From Rhynchopus sp. YZ270_cl-10 (taxonomy: Eukaryota > Euglenozoa > Diplonemea > Diplonemida > Diplonemidae), in assembly GCA_964035575.1 (NCBI GenBank), contig OZ037857.1:310001-374000 (forward strand): 64,000 bases of DNA, read 5' to 3'. The notes beneath the pieces were generated by a model. The model was not told the DNA's origin. It was given only the letters and a program-made list of their open reading frames with translations, and made no database searches. Below, one piece after another: positions 29,482-40,028 of the stretch. The translations under genes were made by a program, and so were the position numbers. The first letter of the stretch is position 1; the number at the start of each line of letters is the position of its first letter.

Positions 29482-31562
29482 ATATATCATACATTCCATG
29501 ACTTTGCGTATAGAAAAGCCTGTTTCTGGAGCCAGTTTAAAGTGATAAAAAATCCGCCAAAAAAATGTTGCGACCCCGGAATTTTTTCAGATCGATCCGG
29601 AAATTCACTTCCGCCCATTTTCGGGGATCAACAATGCACGACCTGGGTCGCAAATGCAACTGTCCGTGGACAGATGGATTTTATGAATTTTACCCCCCGA
29701 TTTTTTTTTCGATTTTTATTTCTTTGGAAAGATCGGTAACGAAAACGTTCAATTCCGGGGTCGCACGATTTTTTTTATGCCTCTGTGGCTGGTTAGGTGA
29801 TTTTTGGCTGTGGTACCCCCTTTGGGAACGTTTCTATGCAGGTTTCTTAAGGACTTCCTTCAGAAAACCTCCTCTTTTAGTCGCAACACAGTGACCTTTG
29901 TAAATTAATTTTTTTTTGGAGAAAGTTTTCGATTTTTGTTTCTTTGGACTTATTTTTTACAAATCCTTCAATTTGGACAAATTTTTTACCCCAGAAACAC
30001 ACTCCACGGGATGCAACTTTTGATGGAGCCGACCCCTTTTTTCACCTTTCTATGCAGGTTTCTTAAGGAATTCCTTAAGAAAACCCCCTCTTTGGGTAGC
30101 AACACAGTGGCGTCTCTAAATTGGATTTTTTTTGAAGAAAGTTTTCGATTTTTTTTTCTTTGGATTTATTTTTGACAAATCTTTCAATTCCGACCATTTT
30201 TTTAGCCCGGAAACACACTCCACGGTACGCAACTTTTGGTGGAGCCGACCCCCTTTTCTGCACTGAAATCCCTATACGTTACTGTATAAAGACCCATGGA
30301 GCCACTTTAAATTGACTTCTACTCCACTAAAGTGGTCGATTTTTTTTATGGTGAAAAGCGGGGAGCTCGGAAATTCACTTCCGCTGGTTTTCGGGTGGGA
30401 AAAATTACATGCCACACACCCACCTCACCGAGAGCCAACACAGAAATACGCTCACCTTGATATTTTTTTTGGAAAAAAATTTTTTTTATCTGGATTTTTA
30501 TTTCTTTGGATCCGGCCGATTCGAAACGTTCAATTGCGGGGTCGGACGATCAAAAATATGCATCTCACATTTCTGAGTGCAAAATATGAAAAAGTATACG
30601 CAAAGTCATGGAATGTATGATATATCATCCAAAATCTCGCTAGCCGTATACTTTTTCATATTTTTCACTCAGAAATGTGAGATGCATATTTTTTATCGTC
30701 CGACACCGGAATTGAACGTTTCGAAACCGCGCTTTCAAAAGAAATAAAAATCTCAAAAAAAAATAAAAAATCTTTTTTCTGAAATGGCCGTGTCGGTTTT
30801 TTCTCGTTTTCTTATCGGTGACTCAAGAAATAAAGTGTCAACAAACGCCCAAAAAATTTAGCCTATATGCATTTCCGGACTCCGCCCAATAAAATAAAAA
30901 AAAAAATCGAAAACTTTAGTGGAGTTGAAGTTACATAAAAACCAGACCATGGCTATTAGGTACTAATACAGGCAAATTCCTTAGCAAAACGGGCCAACTT
31001 CCCGCACAAATACTAGTGACAGCGAAAAATTTTCTGCGAGACGAAACCGGCGTTATTTGAATGATATTGTGAACCCTCATTCCAAAGAAAAAAAAAATTG
31101 AAAATTTTCTTGAAGTTACTTCATGGTGAAACATCTTGGTCATTAGAAGGAAAACCCCGGTTTACAAGGGAAATCCTTAAGGAAATGGGTGTGGTAAGGG
31201 AAAACCTTAAGGAACCTACTGAAAACCACCCCCCTCACGATTTTTCTTCAGAAAACCACAGGTGCATAAAAAAAATTGTCCGACCCCGGAATTGAACGAT
31301 TTTACACCCGATCTTTCAAAATAAATAAAAATCGAAAAAAAAAATTGGGCTAATAATTCCGAGGATGATTGCGGGCACGCCCGCAAGCGTTTGCGACACC
31401 GAGGGTGCAATTTTTCCCTCCGAAAACGCGCTTATATGAATTTCCGGGGCAATCTGAAAAAATTCCGGGGTCGGACAATTTTTTTAACGAAAAATGGATC
31501 ACTTAAAAACCAGACCAAAATCGGGCTTTTCTATACGGCTGGGCAGATTTTGGATGATATAT
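29482..31562. mobile_element. Composite inverted-repeat region, no genes
   Basis: ATATATCATACATTCCATGA at 29482-29501, continuing to 29511, recurs inverted at 30596-30624. ATATATCATCCAAAATCTCG at 30619-30638 recurs inverted at about 31544-31562. A pair of 79-bp arms (30522-30600 and 30645-30723) forms a near-perfect hairpin. A unit of about 200 bp is tandemly repeated (29915-30060 and 30125-30265, with GAAACACACTCCACGG). Phrases such as CCCCGGAATTGAACG and GGTCGGAC recur throughout. It looks like two abutting, internally repetitive foldback elements. No transposase is visible. Confidence 0.65.
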
Positions 31563-32335
31563 TTTTTTTTTTGAATAATTGATACCGTGTAGACACCTCG
31601 CTTTTTCGTTGTGAGCTCCACTCAGTTTTTTAATAATCTGTTTTGATTTAGTGAAGCCACTACTGAGACGTTCTTCACTAAGTTCTTTCGGTTGTCACGT
31701 TGACTTCAGTTCAGAGACGTACAACCCCACTTTGAAATAAGTGGGGTTGCCGTAAATGGAAAACAAAAGTTTGATCACAATCAACAAATGAAAACACTTT
31801 TTTGAAAGACACAACACATCTACACGGGATGACACGGATCTTTCAGCAGAAAATTTGAAGAAAAAAAAAACATATCCACATTCTGAGAGAGCTCCTTTTT
31901 TTTTGCGGAAATTTTTGTGCCTTTTTTTTTCTTCTTTCAGGGGTTTTTTCTGGCTCCTCTTTACCCCAAGCTCCATTATAACATTTTCTCGGGATAGAAA
32001 TGAGCGTGTTATCTTTCCCCCTCCCCCTCCCCCTCCCCCTCCCCCCTCCTCCTCAGTCTAAAAATCAGCCAAAATAAAGGGGTTGAACCTCTTTTTCGGC
32101 ATAATCTTTTTTCCCCCCAAGAAAAATAATTATACTAAAATTCAAAGATGGGATATCCCTTTCCACCCAACTCTAAGAAATTATTCAAAAAAAAAACACA
32201 CACCCCTCCCTCACCCCCCCTTTTCCCCCCACACACACATTATGGACAATAGCTCGCTCTTAGGATGCCCATATTTTCAAACACACTATTTTTGGTACAG
32301 TTCACATTTCCTCCCCCTCCCTTACCCCGTTTACT
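31563..32335. other. Gene-free stretch with a CCCCCT microsatellite
   Basis: There is no gene. A (CCCCCT)n-like run lies at about 32018-32058, and C-rich, T-rich tracts lie between 32200 and 32335, downstream of the pseudo-peptidase gene. Confidence 0.5.
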
Positions 32336-33549
32336 CTACAGATCCTCTTCTTCTGGAATTGGATCGAAGACAGGCTCGGATGCAGGCTTTACTGGGTCGA
32401 CTGTTGCAGCGGTTGGGTTGAGAAGACAGTTTCCGTTCATGTCCAGACGGATGGTACCGTGCATTCCCCAAGAGGACCCCCAGGACATTTTGACAACCCA
32501 GTAGGGCCCGTTGGGGTCTGAGCCGTAGCCTACCACGAGGCCGGATGCTTCTCCGTTTGCTTGCTCGGCGTTGCAGGAGGACCGCATGGTGCCTTCTTGG
32601 TACATCTTCCATTGGTCCAGCCCTGTGAACGATGCGGCGAATGGGCCACGGAAGTTGATCCACCTCTTGAGAAAATCGGTGTCAAGCGGCAGGGCAAGCA
32701 CCTCCAGGAGCTTTGCCCGCTGGCGGGTCTCCTCTTCGGGCTTGCAGGGGAGGTTGGAAGGGGGTGTCTCGTAGCCGTAGGACTCCTCGCTGGGGAGGAT
32801 GGCGCCGGCCTGGAGGATGCCTTTGAGGACGGAGGCGGGGGAGCATTTGGTAGAGTCTGTGCAGGTGCAGGAGGTGTGGGTGTGTGCGCAGGAGAGGGTC
32901 CACTGCTCGGAGAGGGGGTGCAGCATGGCAGGGCCGTCTGCACGGTTGGGGCCTGCCAGCGCGCCTTCGATCGCCCCGACGGCGGCGAAGAGGCCGCTCA
33001 CAGCGCACTCCCCGTTGTGCTTGACGTGAGACGCAGCCAGGTCCCTCCGTCTGTCGAGCTCCCCGGCGTACTTCCGTGTTGTAGCGTCCGTGGTGTACCG
33101 GTTCAAGTCCTCGGAGGTTGCAAGTCTTGGCAAAGGGGTAGTATCAGCAAAGCTCCCATGAAAGCGGTCCTTGGCAAACTCCTCGTCGGTGAGAGGGGTG
33201 AAGCGGGTGAAGCCGAACATAGAGCCGGGGTTCTGTGGGGGAGGGGGGTGAAAAGTTGGTAGTGGAAAAAATGGATCAATGTGGGTGGATGTGGGGGTGG
33301 TATGTGGGCTCATACCTCGCCACTGAGCTTCTCCACACGCTGGAGGTTCTCCTTGAAGATGAGCATGCGCTGGTGGTCCTCACTCATGTGCGTGCCCTCG
33401 CCTGCGTACTCGAGGCCCATGCCGCCCTTGAAGTCCTTCCACATCTTCACGTGGAACTTCTCCACGTAGTCGGGTGTCATAAAGCTCGTTGCTGAAGAGG
33501 CAACCAAACCAACAGCCGCCAGCACAACACTGCAGCGGAGGGTTGACAT
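32336..33549 (-). CDS. Papain-family (C1A) protein lacking all catalytic residues; two exons
   Basis: Exon 1 (33316-33549) and exon 2 (32336-33232) give 376 residues. Parts: signal peptide MSTLRCSVVLAAVGLVASS; I29-type prodomain (about 24-105, RMLIFKENLQRVEKLSGE|NPGSMFGFTRFTPLTDEEF); papain-like fold from about 140 (GLFAAVGAIEGALAG, LSEQWTLSC, VVGYGSDPNGPYWVVKMSWG, SSWGMHGTIRL). The fold signatures are clear but the active site is gone. At the catalytic Cys position stands Ser157 (CAVSG instead of CGSCW). The oxyanion Gln is Asn151, the catalytic His aligns with Ala307, and the catalytic Asn is Met327. So it should not cleave peptides by the papain mechanism; a binding or structural role in the secretory route or outside the cell is likely. 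The acidic tail (IPEEEDL) is unusual. Confidence 0.88.
33233..33315 (-). other. Intron of the papain-family gene (83 nt, GT-AG)
   Basis: Donor GGCGAG|GTATGAGCCC, acceptor CTCCCCCACAG|AACCCC. It lies in phase 0 inside the prodomain; splicing joins KLSGE to NPGSMFG as expected for the family. Confidence 0.88.
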
Positions 33550-33639
33550 TGTGTTCTTTTGTGTGGTTTATTCCTCTTTTTCTGCAATTTTGTTGAAGAA
33601 AAAAAGGGTGTTATTGGAAGAAAAAACGGGATGTGTTGT

Positions 33640-34205
33640 GGAAATGGGGAGGCTCGATAACCTTTTGCTCCATTCATGTCTGTGCGCAGAGCTCCGCTGT
33701 GATATTTCACAGCAACATCGTGGCACAGTTGGTGCAGTTCGTCACAGCTTCAAAAGGTGGCGCGTGGACTGGAGAAGAGCAAAGAACTTGCCGGTCATTG
33801 GAAACGGCTGTACGTGTGCGTTACCGAGCTCATTCAGTTCAGGTACCAGGATGTGCCATGGAGTATCACGTCCAGAAGGAGGACCCGTTCCTCAGGGCGA
33901 GGGTGGCAGGCCATATTTTTCTGATCCTCATAGAGCAGGTCAGAAAAGGGAGTACAAAAAACGCCTTCTGCCACTCCACCACTGGTGGCATTTCTTCGAT
34001 GCCATCCCTCTCGAGGCATCCTGAGCGGGAGGAGGCCGAGAACGGCAAGAGGAAGCGTGTCGCCCCTAGTGTGACGAGTCCACAGACCTATGAGGTCACA
34101 ATGGCTATGGCGGAGCAGAGAGCCCGCACGAAGTGCAGATGGGAAAAAGCGACATTGGACGCGATGGGATCAGGGGGGAAAATGCGATTATGGGTAAGTG
34201 CCTAA
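33640..34205 (+). other. GC-richer stretch, possible gene relic of unknown kind
   Basis: Clearly richer in G+C than the surrounding non-coding DNA, with overlapping plus-strand frames (for example RARVAGHIFLILIEQVRKG about 33895-33950 and TYEVTMAMAEQRARTKCRWE about 34085-34145) but no single long frame. A donor-like GGGTAAGTG lies near 34192. It could be decayed exons of a plus-strand gene or coincidence. I cannot assign it. Confidence 0.25.
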
Positions 34206-34468
34206 GCGATGTGTGCTGGGTTCGCTCGCATCACCGGACGTTACGTGGTATTTAGTTTTGTTAAGGGGGAGGGGTCAGGGTACGTATGTGGACTTAACAC
34301 CGTTGATTTATCACTTCTGGAATGAAAGGGGGAGTTGGTACTCCCAGCCTAGGCTAGGGAACACCGCAAAGGCGGACACCAGATCGCGGGTTTGGCTTTC
34401 CGCCCCAAAAAAATACACCTGACAGCTCATATTGGGTGGTAGCTTTCCACAGTGCCTCAGAGACACTT

Positions 34469-35836
34469 CTATTTGCCCTGGATAGCGCTCCATGCTGGAA
34501 AGTCGTATGTTTTTAAAGAAGTGCAACCTTCAAGAAAGTGGTCCTCGATTCTTGCCACACCACTCAATCCTGCAAAGTCGACTGAGGTTAACGACGTGCA
34601 ATCACGTAAGAAGTAGATTCCAAGGCTTGTGACGCTGCCCAATCCTGCAAAATCGATTGAGGTTAACGACCTGCAACCTGCTAAGAAGTAGTTACCAAGG
34701 CTTGTGACGCTGCCTAATCCTGCACAGACGATTGAGGTTAACGACGTGCAACCTGCTAAGAAGTAGTTGCTAAGGATTGTGACACTGTCTAATCCTGTAA
34801 AGTCGATTGAGGTCAACGACGTGCAACGTGATAAGAAGCCCTCCCCAAGGACTGTGACACTGGTGACACTGCTCAATCCTGCAAAGTCGATTGAGGTCAG
34901 CGACGTGCAATTACGTAAGAAGGCGTTCCCAAGGCTTGCGACACTGCTTAATCCTGCAAAGTCGATTGAGGTTAACGACGTGCAACCTAATAAAAAATGG
35001 ATGCCAAGGCGTGTGACACTGCTCAATCCTGCAAATTCGATTGAGGTCAGCGACGTGCAATAACGTAAGAAGGCGTTCCCAAGGCTCATGACACTGCTCA
35101 ATCCTGCAAAGTCGATTGAGGTTAACGACGTGCAACCTGCTAAGAAGAAGTTCCCAAGGCTTGTGACGCTGCTCAGTCCTGCAAAGTTAATGGTTTCTAA
35201 CGCCTTGCACTCGCTGAGGAAGCTATCTCGAATCGTCGTAACGTTTTTCAGTCCTGAGAGGTCGACTGTTTCCAACTCCCTACAGCCTTCCAGGAACTGC
35301 TCGCCTATGTGGGTGACGTTGCTCAACCCAGACAAGTCAACTGATTTCAATGAACACCGAAACAGAAAGCAGTCACCAATCGCAGTTATGGCCAACGGGG
35401 CACTCAGATCAAGGTTACTAAACGTTGCGGTTGCCAGGAACCATTTCGGTGTCGCAGTTACAACTTCTGCCTGCAGAAACAACTGAGCCACCTTAGGGTC
35501 TTTCACACGAGCAAGCCTCTTTGGTGTGAGGTCTGTTTCACCCAATGCATGAAGAGCTGCAAGGGATTCTTGCTTCTTCGTCTGCGTCAGGAGGAGTGTG
35601 TCGCCAGCACTCAGCGCTGTGATGTTGATGTCCTCTCCGTCGCCGTTCCCTCCGAATCTCATGTCAAAGCTGTCTTCAGCAAGCCCCGCTGTAGTTGCCA
35701 CCTTCCGCCGCAGGTCCTTCGCTGTGTCATCCACACCCACGTCGACGACGTACGTCTTACCATCAAATCCCTCGATGTTGAGTTCCATTGGTGTTTGTGT
35801 GGTTTCTGTTGTGGGAGTGGTGCAAGACACAGCCAT
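34469..35836 (-). CDS. Protein with N-terminal ubiquitin-like domain and 12 BspA-type leucine-rich repeats
   Basis: 455 residues from the first Met; a second Met at residue 17 (MELNIEGFDGKTYVVDV) is the likelier functional start of the domain. Residues about 17-90 look like a ubiquitin-like fold (DDTAKDLRRKVATTAGLAED, FDMRFGG, LSAGDTLLLTQ). Residues about 145-445 are 12 units of 25 residues, DFAGLSSVTSLGNFFLAGCT + SLTSI, with one unit of 28. These are the BspA-like repeats common in protist surface and cytosolic proteins, used for binding other proteins. There is no signal peptide or membrane segment. The 75-bp DNA repeats are similar to each other, so copy number may vary between strains. 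The next gene but one upstream (38910) also starts with a ubiquitin-like fold. Confidence 0.88.
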   Translation of the reverse strand: MAVSCTTPTTETTQTPMELNIEGFDGKTYVVDVGVDDTAKDLRRKVATTAGLAEDSFDMRFGGNGDGEDINITALSAGDTLLLTQTKKQESLAALHALGETDLTPKRLARVKDPKVAQLFLQAEVVTATPKWFLATATFSNLDLSAPLAITAIGDCFLFRCSLKSVDLSGLSNVTHIGEQFLEGCRELETVDLSGLKNVTTIRDSFLSECKALETINFAGLSSVTSLGNFFLAGCTSLTSIDFAGLSSVMSLGNAFLRYCTSLTSIEFAGLSSVTRLGIHFLLGCTSLTSIDFAGLSSVASLGNAFLRNCTSLTSIDFAGLSSVTSVTVLGEGFLSRCTSLTSIDFTGLDSVTILSNYFLAGCTSLTSIVCAGLGSVTSLGNYFLAGCRSLTSIDFAGLGSVTSLGIYFLRDCTSLTSVDFAGLSGVARIEDHFLEGCTSLKTYDFPAWSAIQGK

Positions 35837-37052
35837 TGATTGTCCATCCTATCACTGCGTATGGGCGAAAGAGCCTTTGCCCATACGTTACCCTGACAGG
35901 GGTGAAGGAAGGTTGTGGAAAACACAGCGAAACCAAAACTGTAGGGGGTGTGAAATGGAGAAAGAAAAAAATGAAGTGATGTGGTTGGGGAGGGGAGGGA
36001 GGGAGGGGCAGAGCAATCTGCATTTTGCCATCCGCAAAAGTGTCGAAAACACTTACAAAAAAATAGGTTGATTTGAAATACAAAGCCTAGTGTACCTTTG
36101 GTACAATGACCGGCTGTACCAGGGTGGACACCCAACCATGGTCAGTCCTACATCCATTTCGTGGTTTACATCTGAAAGAAAAAGAAGAAGAAAAAGTTCG
36201 CCAGTGAATAATTCCGGGTTTTTGGAAGTACGATGAGAAAAAAAGAAGAACAGGTTATAAGGTGAACCTAAGGGCCTCTCGTGCTTAGTCTGATTAGATT
36301 ACTTAATGTTTTGAACATTGGTTATTCATCAATCTTTTTTGTTGTATTTTTGGATCCTTTTTTGTTGTGACCTCTCGTCACCTTGATCACATTTGTTATC
36401 GCACAGCATCAAAGAATTTTTTGTAAGATGAAGCTCGTGCACACACATCCTATCATTATCGCGCTGGAACACGCTTGGTTTGAAGATGAAAAAAAAGAGT
36501 GCATTTTGTTCTGATTTTTTTTTTTTCTGGTACACAAACACACCTCAGTGGTGTGCAAGAGAGGGGTGAAGGAAAATGAGAAGGCTGCACAGGTGGCCCA
36601 GGTGGCCATGCCCTTTGGCAATAGCTATGCCTGAGCCTCATACGACTTCTTGCCATAAAGAAAATGCTTCCCACATCTGGGCATATCTTTCGTACAACAA
36701 ACCTAAATCATACCAATACAACCCCGCACCACACAGAGTCAGAGAGGACTTAACATAAAGGAAGCTAGGAAAAAAAGGGGGGTAATACAGTACATAAGTT
36801 TCCAGGCAGAGAGGGGGCCTAGGGAACTCTCTAGAAAAATAGCTTTTTTTGTAGTTTCAACAATCAATCCTGTCCAAGACGGATTCTGTACACAAAGTCG
36901 CTAGGCTAATGGATTTTTTTTTGAATTTTTTTTTTAGAAAAGAATGCGGGCTCCACTATACAAAAACGCGTTGTGATTTGTTGAATGAAACACGATAGAT
37001 CTCTCCTCTGAAGATGGCAACACATGACGCTTTACGTTGTCCTCTCCCCTTC
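35837..37052. other. Gene-free stretch with R1, R2 and R6 copies
   Basis: No gene. R1 full-length copy at about 36070-36175 (TTGAAATACAAAGCCTAGTG ... TTTCGTGGTTTACATCTGA), R2 at about 36255-36295, a R2/R3 mixture at about 36420-36450, R6 at about 36850-36915 (TTTCAACAATCAATCCTGTC). A G/A-rich tract lies at 35980-36010. Confidence 0.55.
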
Positions 37053-38483
37053 TTACCTTGCCCCGTCCAATGCATCGCGATAGTCTTGCGCCTTAACGTG
37101 AAGCTTTTGTATTGTCTCCGCAATGCTATTGAGACAGCGCAACACCTCATCACCATCTCCACTTATCGATGCCAGGTCGCGCGCGCGCACATTCCATCCA
37201 GACTTCACGGCCTGCCAGGTTCGTTCTCTTGCTTCAATTAGACGTTCCAAATCGCCTTCATCTTTGTACCCTTTGGCAAAGCCACTTCGGAAACAGTCGT
37301 CCCCTTCATCTCTGAGAAGTTTATCATAAAATTCGAGAAGTCGCATTTTACAGAGACACCCGGCCATAACCCCGACCGCCATAATGAGAACCAAAGAATA
37401 AAGGACTACCGAGGAAAGCGGGTCTTCAGATTCTACGCTCTCGTAGAGGTGGGAGAATATGGTGACCAGGAGAAGGGAGAAGAGGGACAGCATGGTGTAG
37501 TACTGTGTGCGTTGTCGTCGAGCGCGGTGGAGAAGTTCGGTGCCGGAGATGTTCGCTACTTCGAGGCGGGTGTGCGCTTCTTGCGTTTGTTTGATTAGAG
37601 TGCTTGCTCGATTGTAGGGTACCTGCCTCACGCATTTCAGAAGCTCTGCTCGGCGTTGAACGCATTCATCGCGAAATGTTTCCATTCCTTTATGCCCTTC
37701 ACCCGCCGTCTCCGTGAACGTTGTATAAAACATAGGAGGGTCCTTCCTCGGTAAATATTTTGAAAGAGTCCAACAGAGTGTTCCAAAGGTGCTCACCGCA
37801 TCTCCTACTGACTCTAGTGCATCGCATTTATTAAAAACAAATTTTATTTTATGGTCAAGACCAGATCGAGTAAGTCTCGTTAAAACCTCTTTTTGCTCTG
37901 CACCACCAGGTTTGAGAGGGTCCATGAGGTATAACACCATGTCAGCATGCTCTGCAAACCAAAGCAAAACGTTGTGCAGAGTTTGCGCGGGGAATGCATC
38001 ATGTTCACATGATTCAAAATCTGTCAATCCGGGGGTATCCAGAAGCATGGTGCCTTCTGGGAAGACTGTTGCCACATCGCTGATTGGAAGCCTCTTTAGT
38101 GTTAACCGATTCGCCAATGCATCACCATATTCTTGCAGCTCTGTAAACCCCAACTCCGGATCGTCCAATACCGCTGACCCTGCAATGGTCTGCGCATGGT
38201 TTGACCCACCAGAGGTACGCATCAGCAGAGTGAACCCAGCGTCAGTGGGAGCGGCAGAGACATCTTGCGCAGCATCGCTTTGTGGGAACAATGAATTGAC
38301 AAAGGTGCTTTTGCCACTCGAGAAGTTCCCCATGACCATGACCAAGGGGTGCTTGCAGCGTTTCGTCTCCGCACGGCGGATGACATCGTAGCTGTCTAGG
38401 GCAGAGAGCTGTGTGTACACCTCCTCAGTCTCGACAGCAAGCTCGGAGAGTTCCTGCTCTCCGGCAGGAAGCGGGGGGGGCAT
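37053..38483 (-). CDS. Membrane-associated dynamin-like GTPase
   Basis: This 476-residue protein has a GTPase domain of the dynamin superfamily: P-loop GNFSSGKST (52-60), switch Thr80 (APTDAGFT), DTPG at 149-152 and NKCD at 218-221, with spacing typical of the group. Two hydrophobic segments follow (within about 325-385: MLSLFSLLLVTIFSHLY and VVLYSLVLIMAVGVMAGCLC), then a helical C-terminal part (about 390-476). This fold with a membrane hairpin resembles bacterial-type dynamin-like proteins, mitofusins and EHD-related proteins, which remodel or tether membranes; which one is uncertain. Start: MPPPLPAGEQELSEL is preferred. The frame continues upstream, but that part translates an R1 repeat (HERALYF) and a pyrimidine tract (CCCCCTCCCCTCCTCCCCTC) ending 25 bases before the ATG. 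Confidence 0.85.
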   Translation of the reverse strand: MPPPLPAGEQELSELAVETEEVYTQLSALDSYDVIRRAETKRCKHPLVMVMGNFSSGKSTFVNSLFPQSDAAQDVSAAPTDAGFTLLMRTSGGSNHAQTIAGSAVLDDPELGFTELQEYGDALANRLTLKRLPISDVATVFPEGTMLLDTPGLTDFESCEHDAFPAQTLHNVLLWFAEHADMVLYLMDPLKPGGAEQKEVLTRLTRSGLDHKIKFVFNKCDALESVGDAVSTFGTLCWTLSKYLPRKDPPMFYTTFTETAGEGHKGMETFRDECVQRRAELLKCVRQVPYNRASTLIKQTQEAHTRLEVANISGTELLHRARRQRTQYYTMLSLFSLLLVTIFSHLYESVESEDPLSSVVLYSLVLIMAVGVMAGCLCKMRLLEFYDKLLRDEGDDCFRSGFAKGYKDEGDLERLIEARERTWQAVKSGWNVRARDLASISGDGDEVLRCLNSIAETIQKLHVKAQDYRDALDGAR

Positions 38484-38909
38484 GTGATTGGGGGGAGACA
38501 GGAGGGGAGGAGGGGAGGGGGATGCTTGCAGCTGCCTTCTGTCGTGGAGGAGGGTGTGTGGGTTGGACAAAAAGGTTAAGTTGATGAGGTTGGAGGGTGG
38601 ATGAAAAGGTTCGGATTTGATTGGGAATGATACGTGGTTCTGTTGTATCGACCCAGAGGTACGTTCTGTGCTGCAATTAAAAGTTGGCTTGAAATACAAA
38701 GCCCTCTCGTGACGCACACACCTCGACCTGTCGGCGAAATGTGTCTCTACTCCAACCCGCCCCAGAATAGAAAAAAAGAAGGGGGTTGGGGTACGGTGTT
38801 CAATTTCCTTTTAGCATTGCATGTAATCATAGAAATACCTGCCTGGAGAGGATAGCAGGGTTAGCAGGGTAAGAACAGGAGGTATTTCCCACAAGGTGGA
38901 CTGCATCAC
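38484..38909. other. Intergenic region with a truncated R1 repeat
   Basis: An R1 fragment lies at about 38686-38716 (TTGAAATACAAAGCCCTCTC). Pyrimidine-rich (coding strand) tracts lie at 38500-38525. No gene. Confidence 0.6.
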
Positions 38910-40028
38910 TCAGTAGGGATACAGATGTCTTGTGATAAGGGTTTTACATTGTGTTGATTCACATATGACCACACGTGAACACGGCGATATCGCAAACAAA
39001 AATCCGCATACGTCTTGTATCACACGCACACAGGACATGGTCGCCACATCATACTGGCGCAGTTCAGCATTAAAGCCTAAATAATAAGTATCTTCAAACT
39101 CAAACTCAGTCACGAGATACTTCCCACACGGGGTGAACTGCATGCCAACAATTCTATGCTGTTCGTCTTCAAAGCTACGAAGAGCCGCACCACTCCAGTC
39201 GTAGAGCTGCACTTCGTCAGAGCACACCACAGCAAAGACAGAGGCACACCGTGAAAGCGCCACATAACGCCTATCCGCAGTCACACATGCCACAGCTTCA
39301 CCTGTGTTCACATCCCACAGACGTGCGTTCTTCTCACGGAAGGAGCAGGTGATCACCCACGCACCACAGTCAGATACTGCCATGCCCCAGCACCATTCGT
39401 GTGAGAGAGTGCGGAGCAACGTCAGGTCTTCGTCATACACAGAGACGCCGTTTTTGCCTTGGGAGACAACAACACCGCCACACGCGAGCACTGGGGAGGA
39501 GGGGCCGTCAACCTTGCGGAGCACCTCCCCACCTGGAAGCGCAACTTCGAGAAGGCAATCCTCACACGCCAGGTAACAGCGTGTCTTGCACTGCGAGATG
39601 GCAGGCTCACCCCACACCTCAAAGTCTACTTTGAACCTGAAGGCAGGGCTGAAGGTTTCTGTATCGAGGCCGGCGACGTAGTTCTCTCGTGTGAAGAGGC
39701 AGAGTGCTCCACAAGGAGACAGCGATAAACGATGTATATGCGTCCGCATATGCCGTAGTCCACCAGTTGGCACTAAGCTGTGCTCAGCAGGACACTTGAT
39801 GTCGGCAAAGCGGCGGGAAAGCACAACCTGCACTCCTGCATCAAATGCAGTGTCCTGCAGACGGCACGTCCCCTCAAGCACCTGCGAGCCGATGCGCATC
39901 TCGACAGACGCAGGCGAGACAGCAAGCGCCGTGCACGCAACCTCCTTTGCTGCTGCAACGTCCGCCTCGCACGGCACCTCCACTGTCGCAGTCACGCCTG
40001 ACTCTTCCAGCACAAAGGTCATATACAT
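38910..40028 (-). CDS. Protein with N-terminal ubiquitin-like domain and WD/beta-propeller repeats
   Basis: 372 residues. Residues about 4-70 look like a ubiquitin-like fold (VTATVEVPCEADVAAAKEVA ... EMRIGSQVLEG ... VQVVLS), similar in layout to the start of the leucine-rich-repeat protein at 34469. Residues about 90-365 are five or six beta-propeller blades recognisable by repeated SPCG/SDCG/TPCG motifs before a hydrophobic strand: LSLSPCGALCLFT, MAVSDCGAWVITCS, MQFTPCGKYLVTE and FAISPCSRVVICE, plus ARLWDVNTGEAVACV. These are WD40-type units with weak W-D dipeptides. It is likely a cytosolic protein-binding scaffold with a possible ubiquitin-system link. There is no membrane segment. Either the Met at 1 or at 3 could be the start. 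Confidence 0.8.
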   Translation of the reverse strand: MYMTFVLEESGVTATVEVPCEADVAAAKEVACTALAVSPASVEMRIGSQVLEGTCRLQDTAFDAGVQVVLSRRFADIKCPAEHSLVPTGGLRHMRTHIHRLSLSPCGALCLFTRENYVAGLDTETFSPAFRFKVDFEVWGEPAISQCKTRCYLACEDCLLEVALPGGEVLRKVDGPSSPVLACGGVVVSQGKNGVSVYDEDLTLLRTLSHEWCWGMAVSDCGAWVITCSFREKNARLWDVNTGEAVACVTADRRYVALSRCASVFAVVCSDEVQLYDWSGAALRSFEDEQHRIVGMQFTPCGKYLVTEFEFEDTYYLGFNAELRQYDVATMSCVRVIQDVCGFLFAISPCSRVVICESTQCKTLITRHLYPY

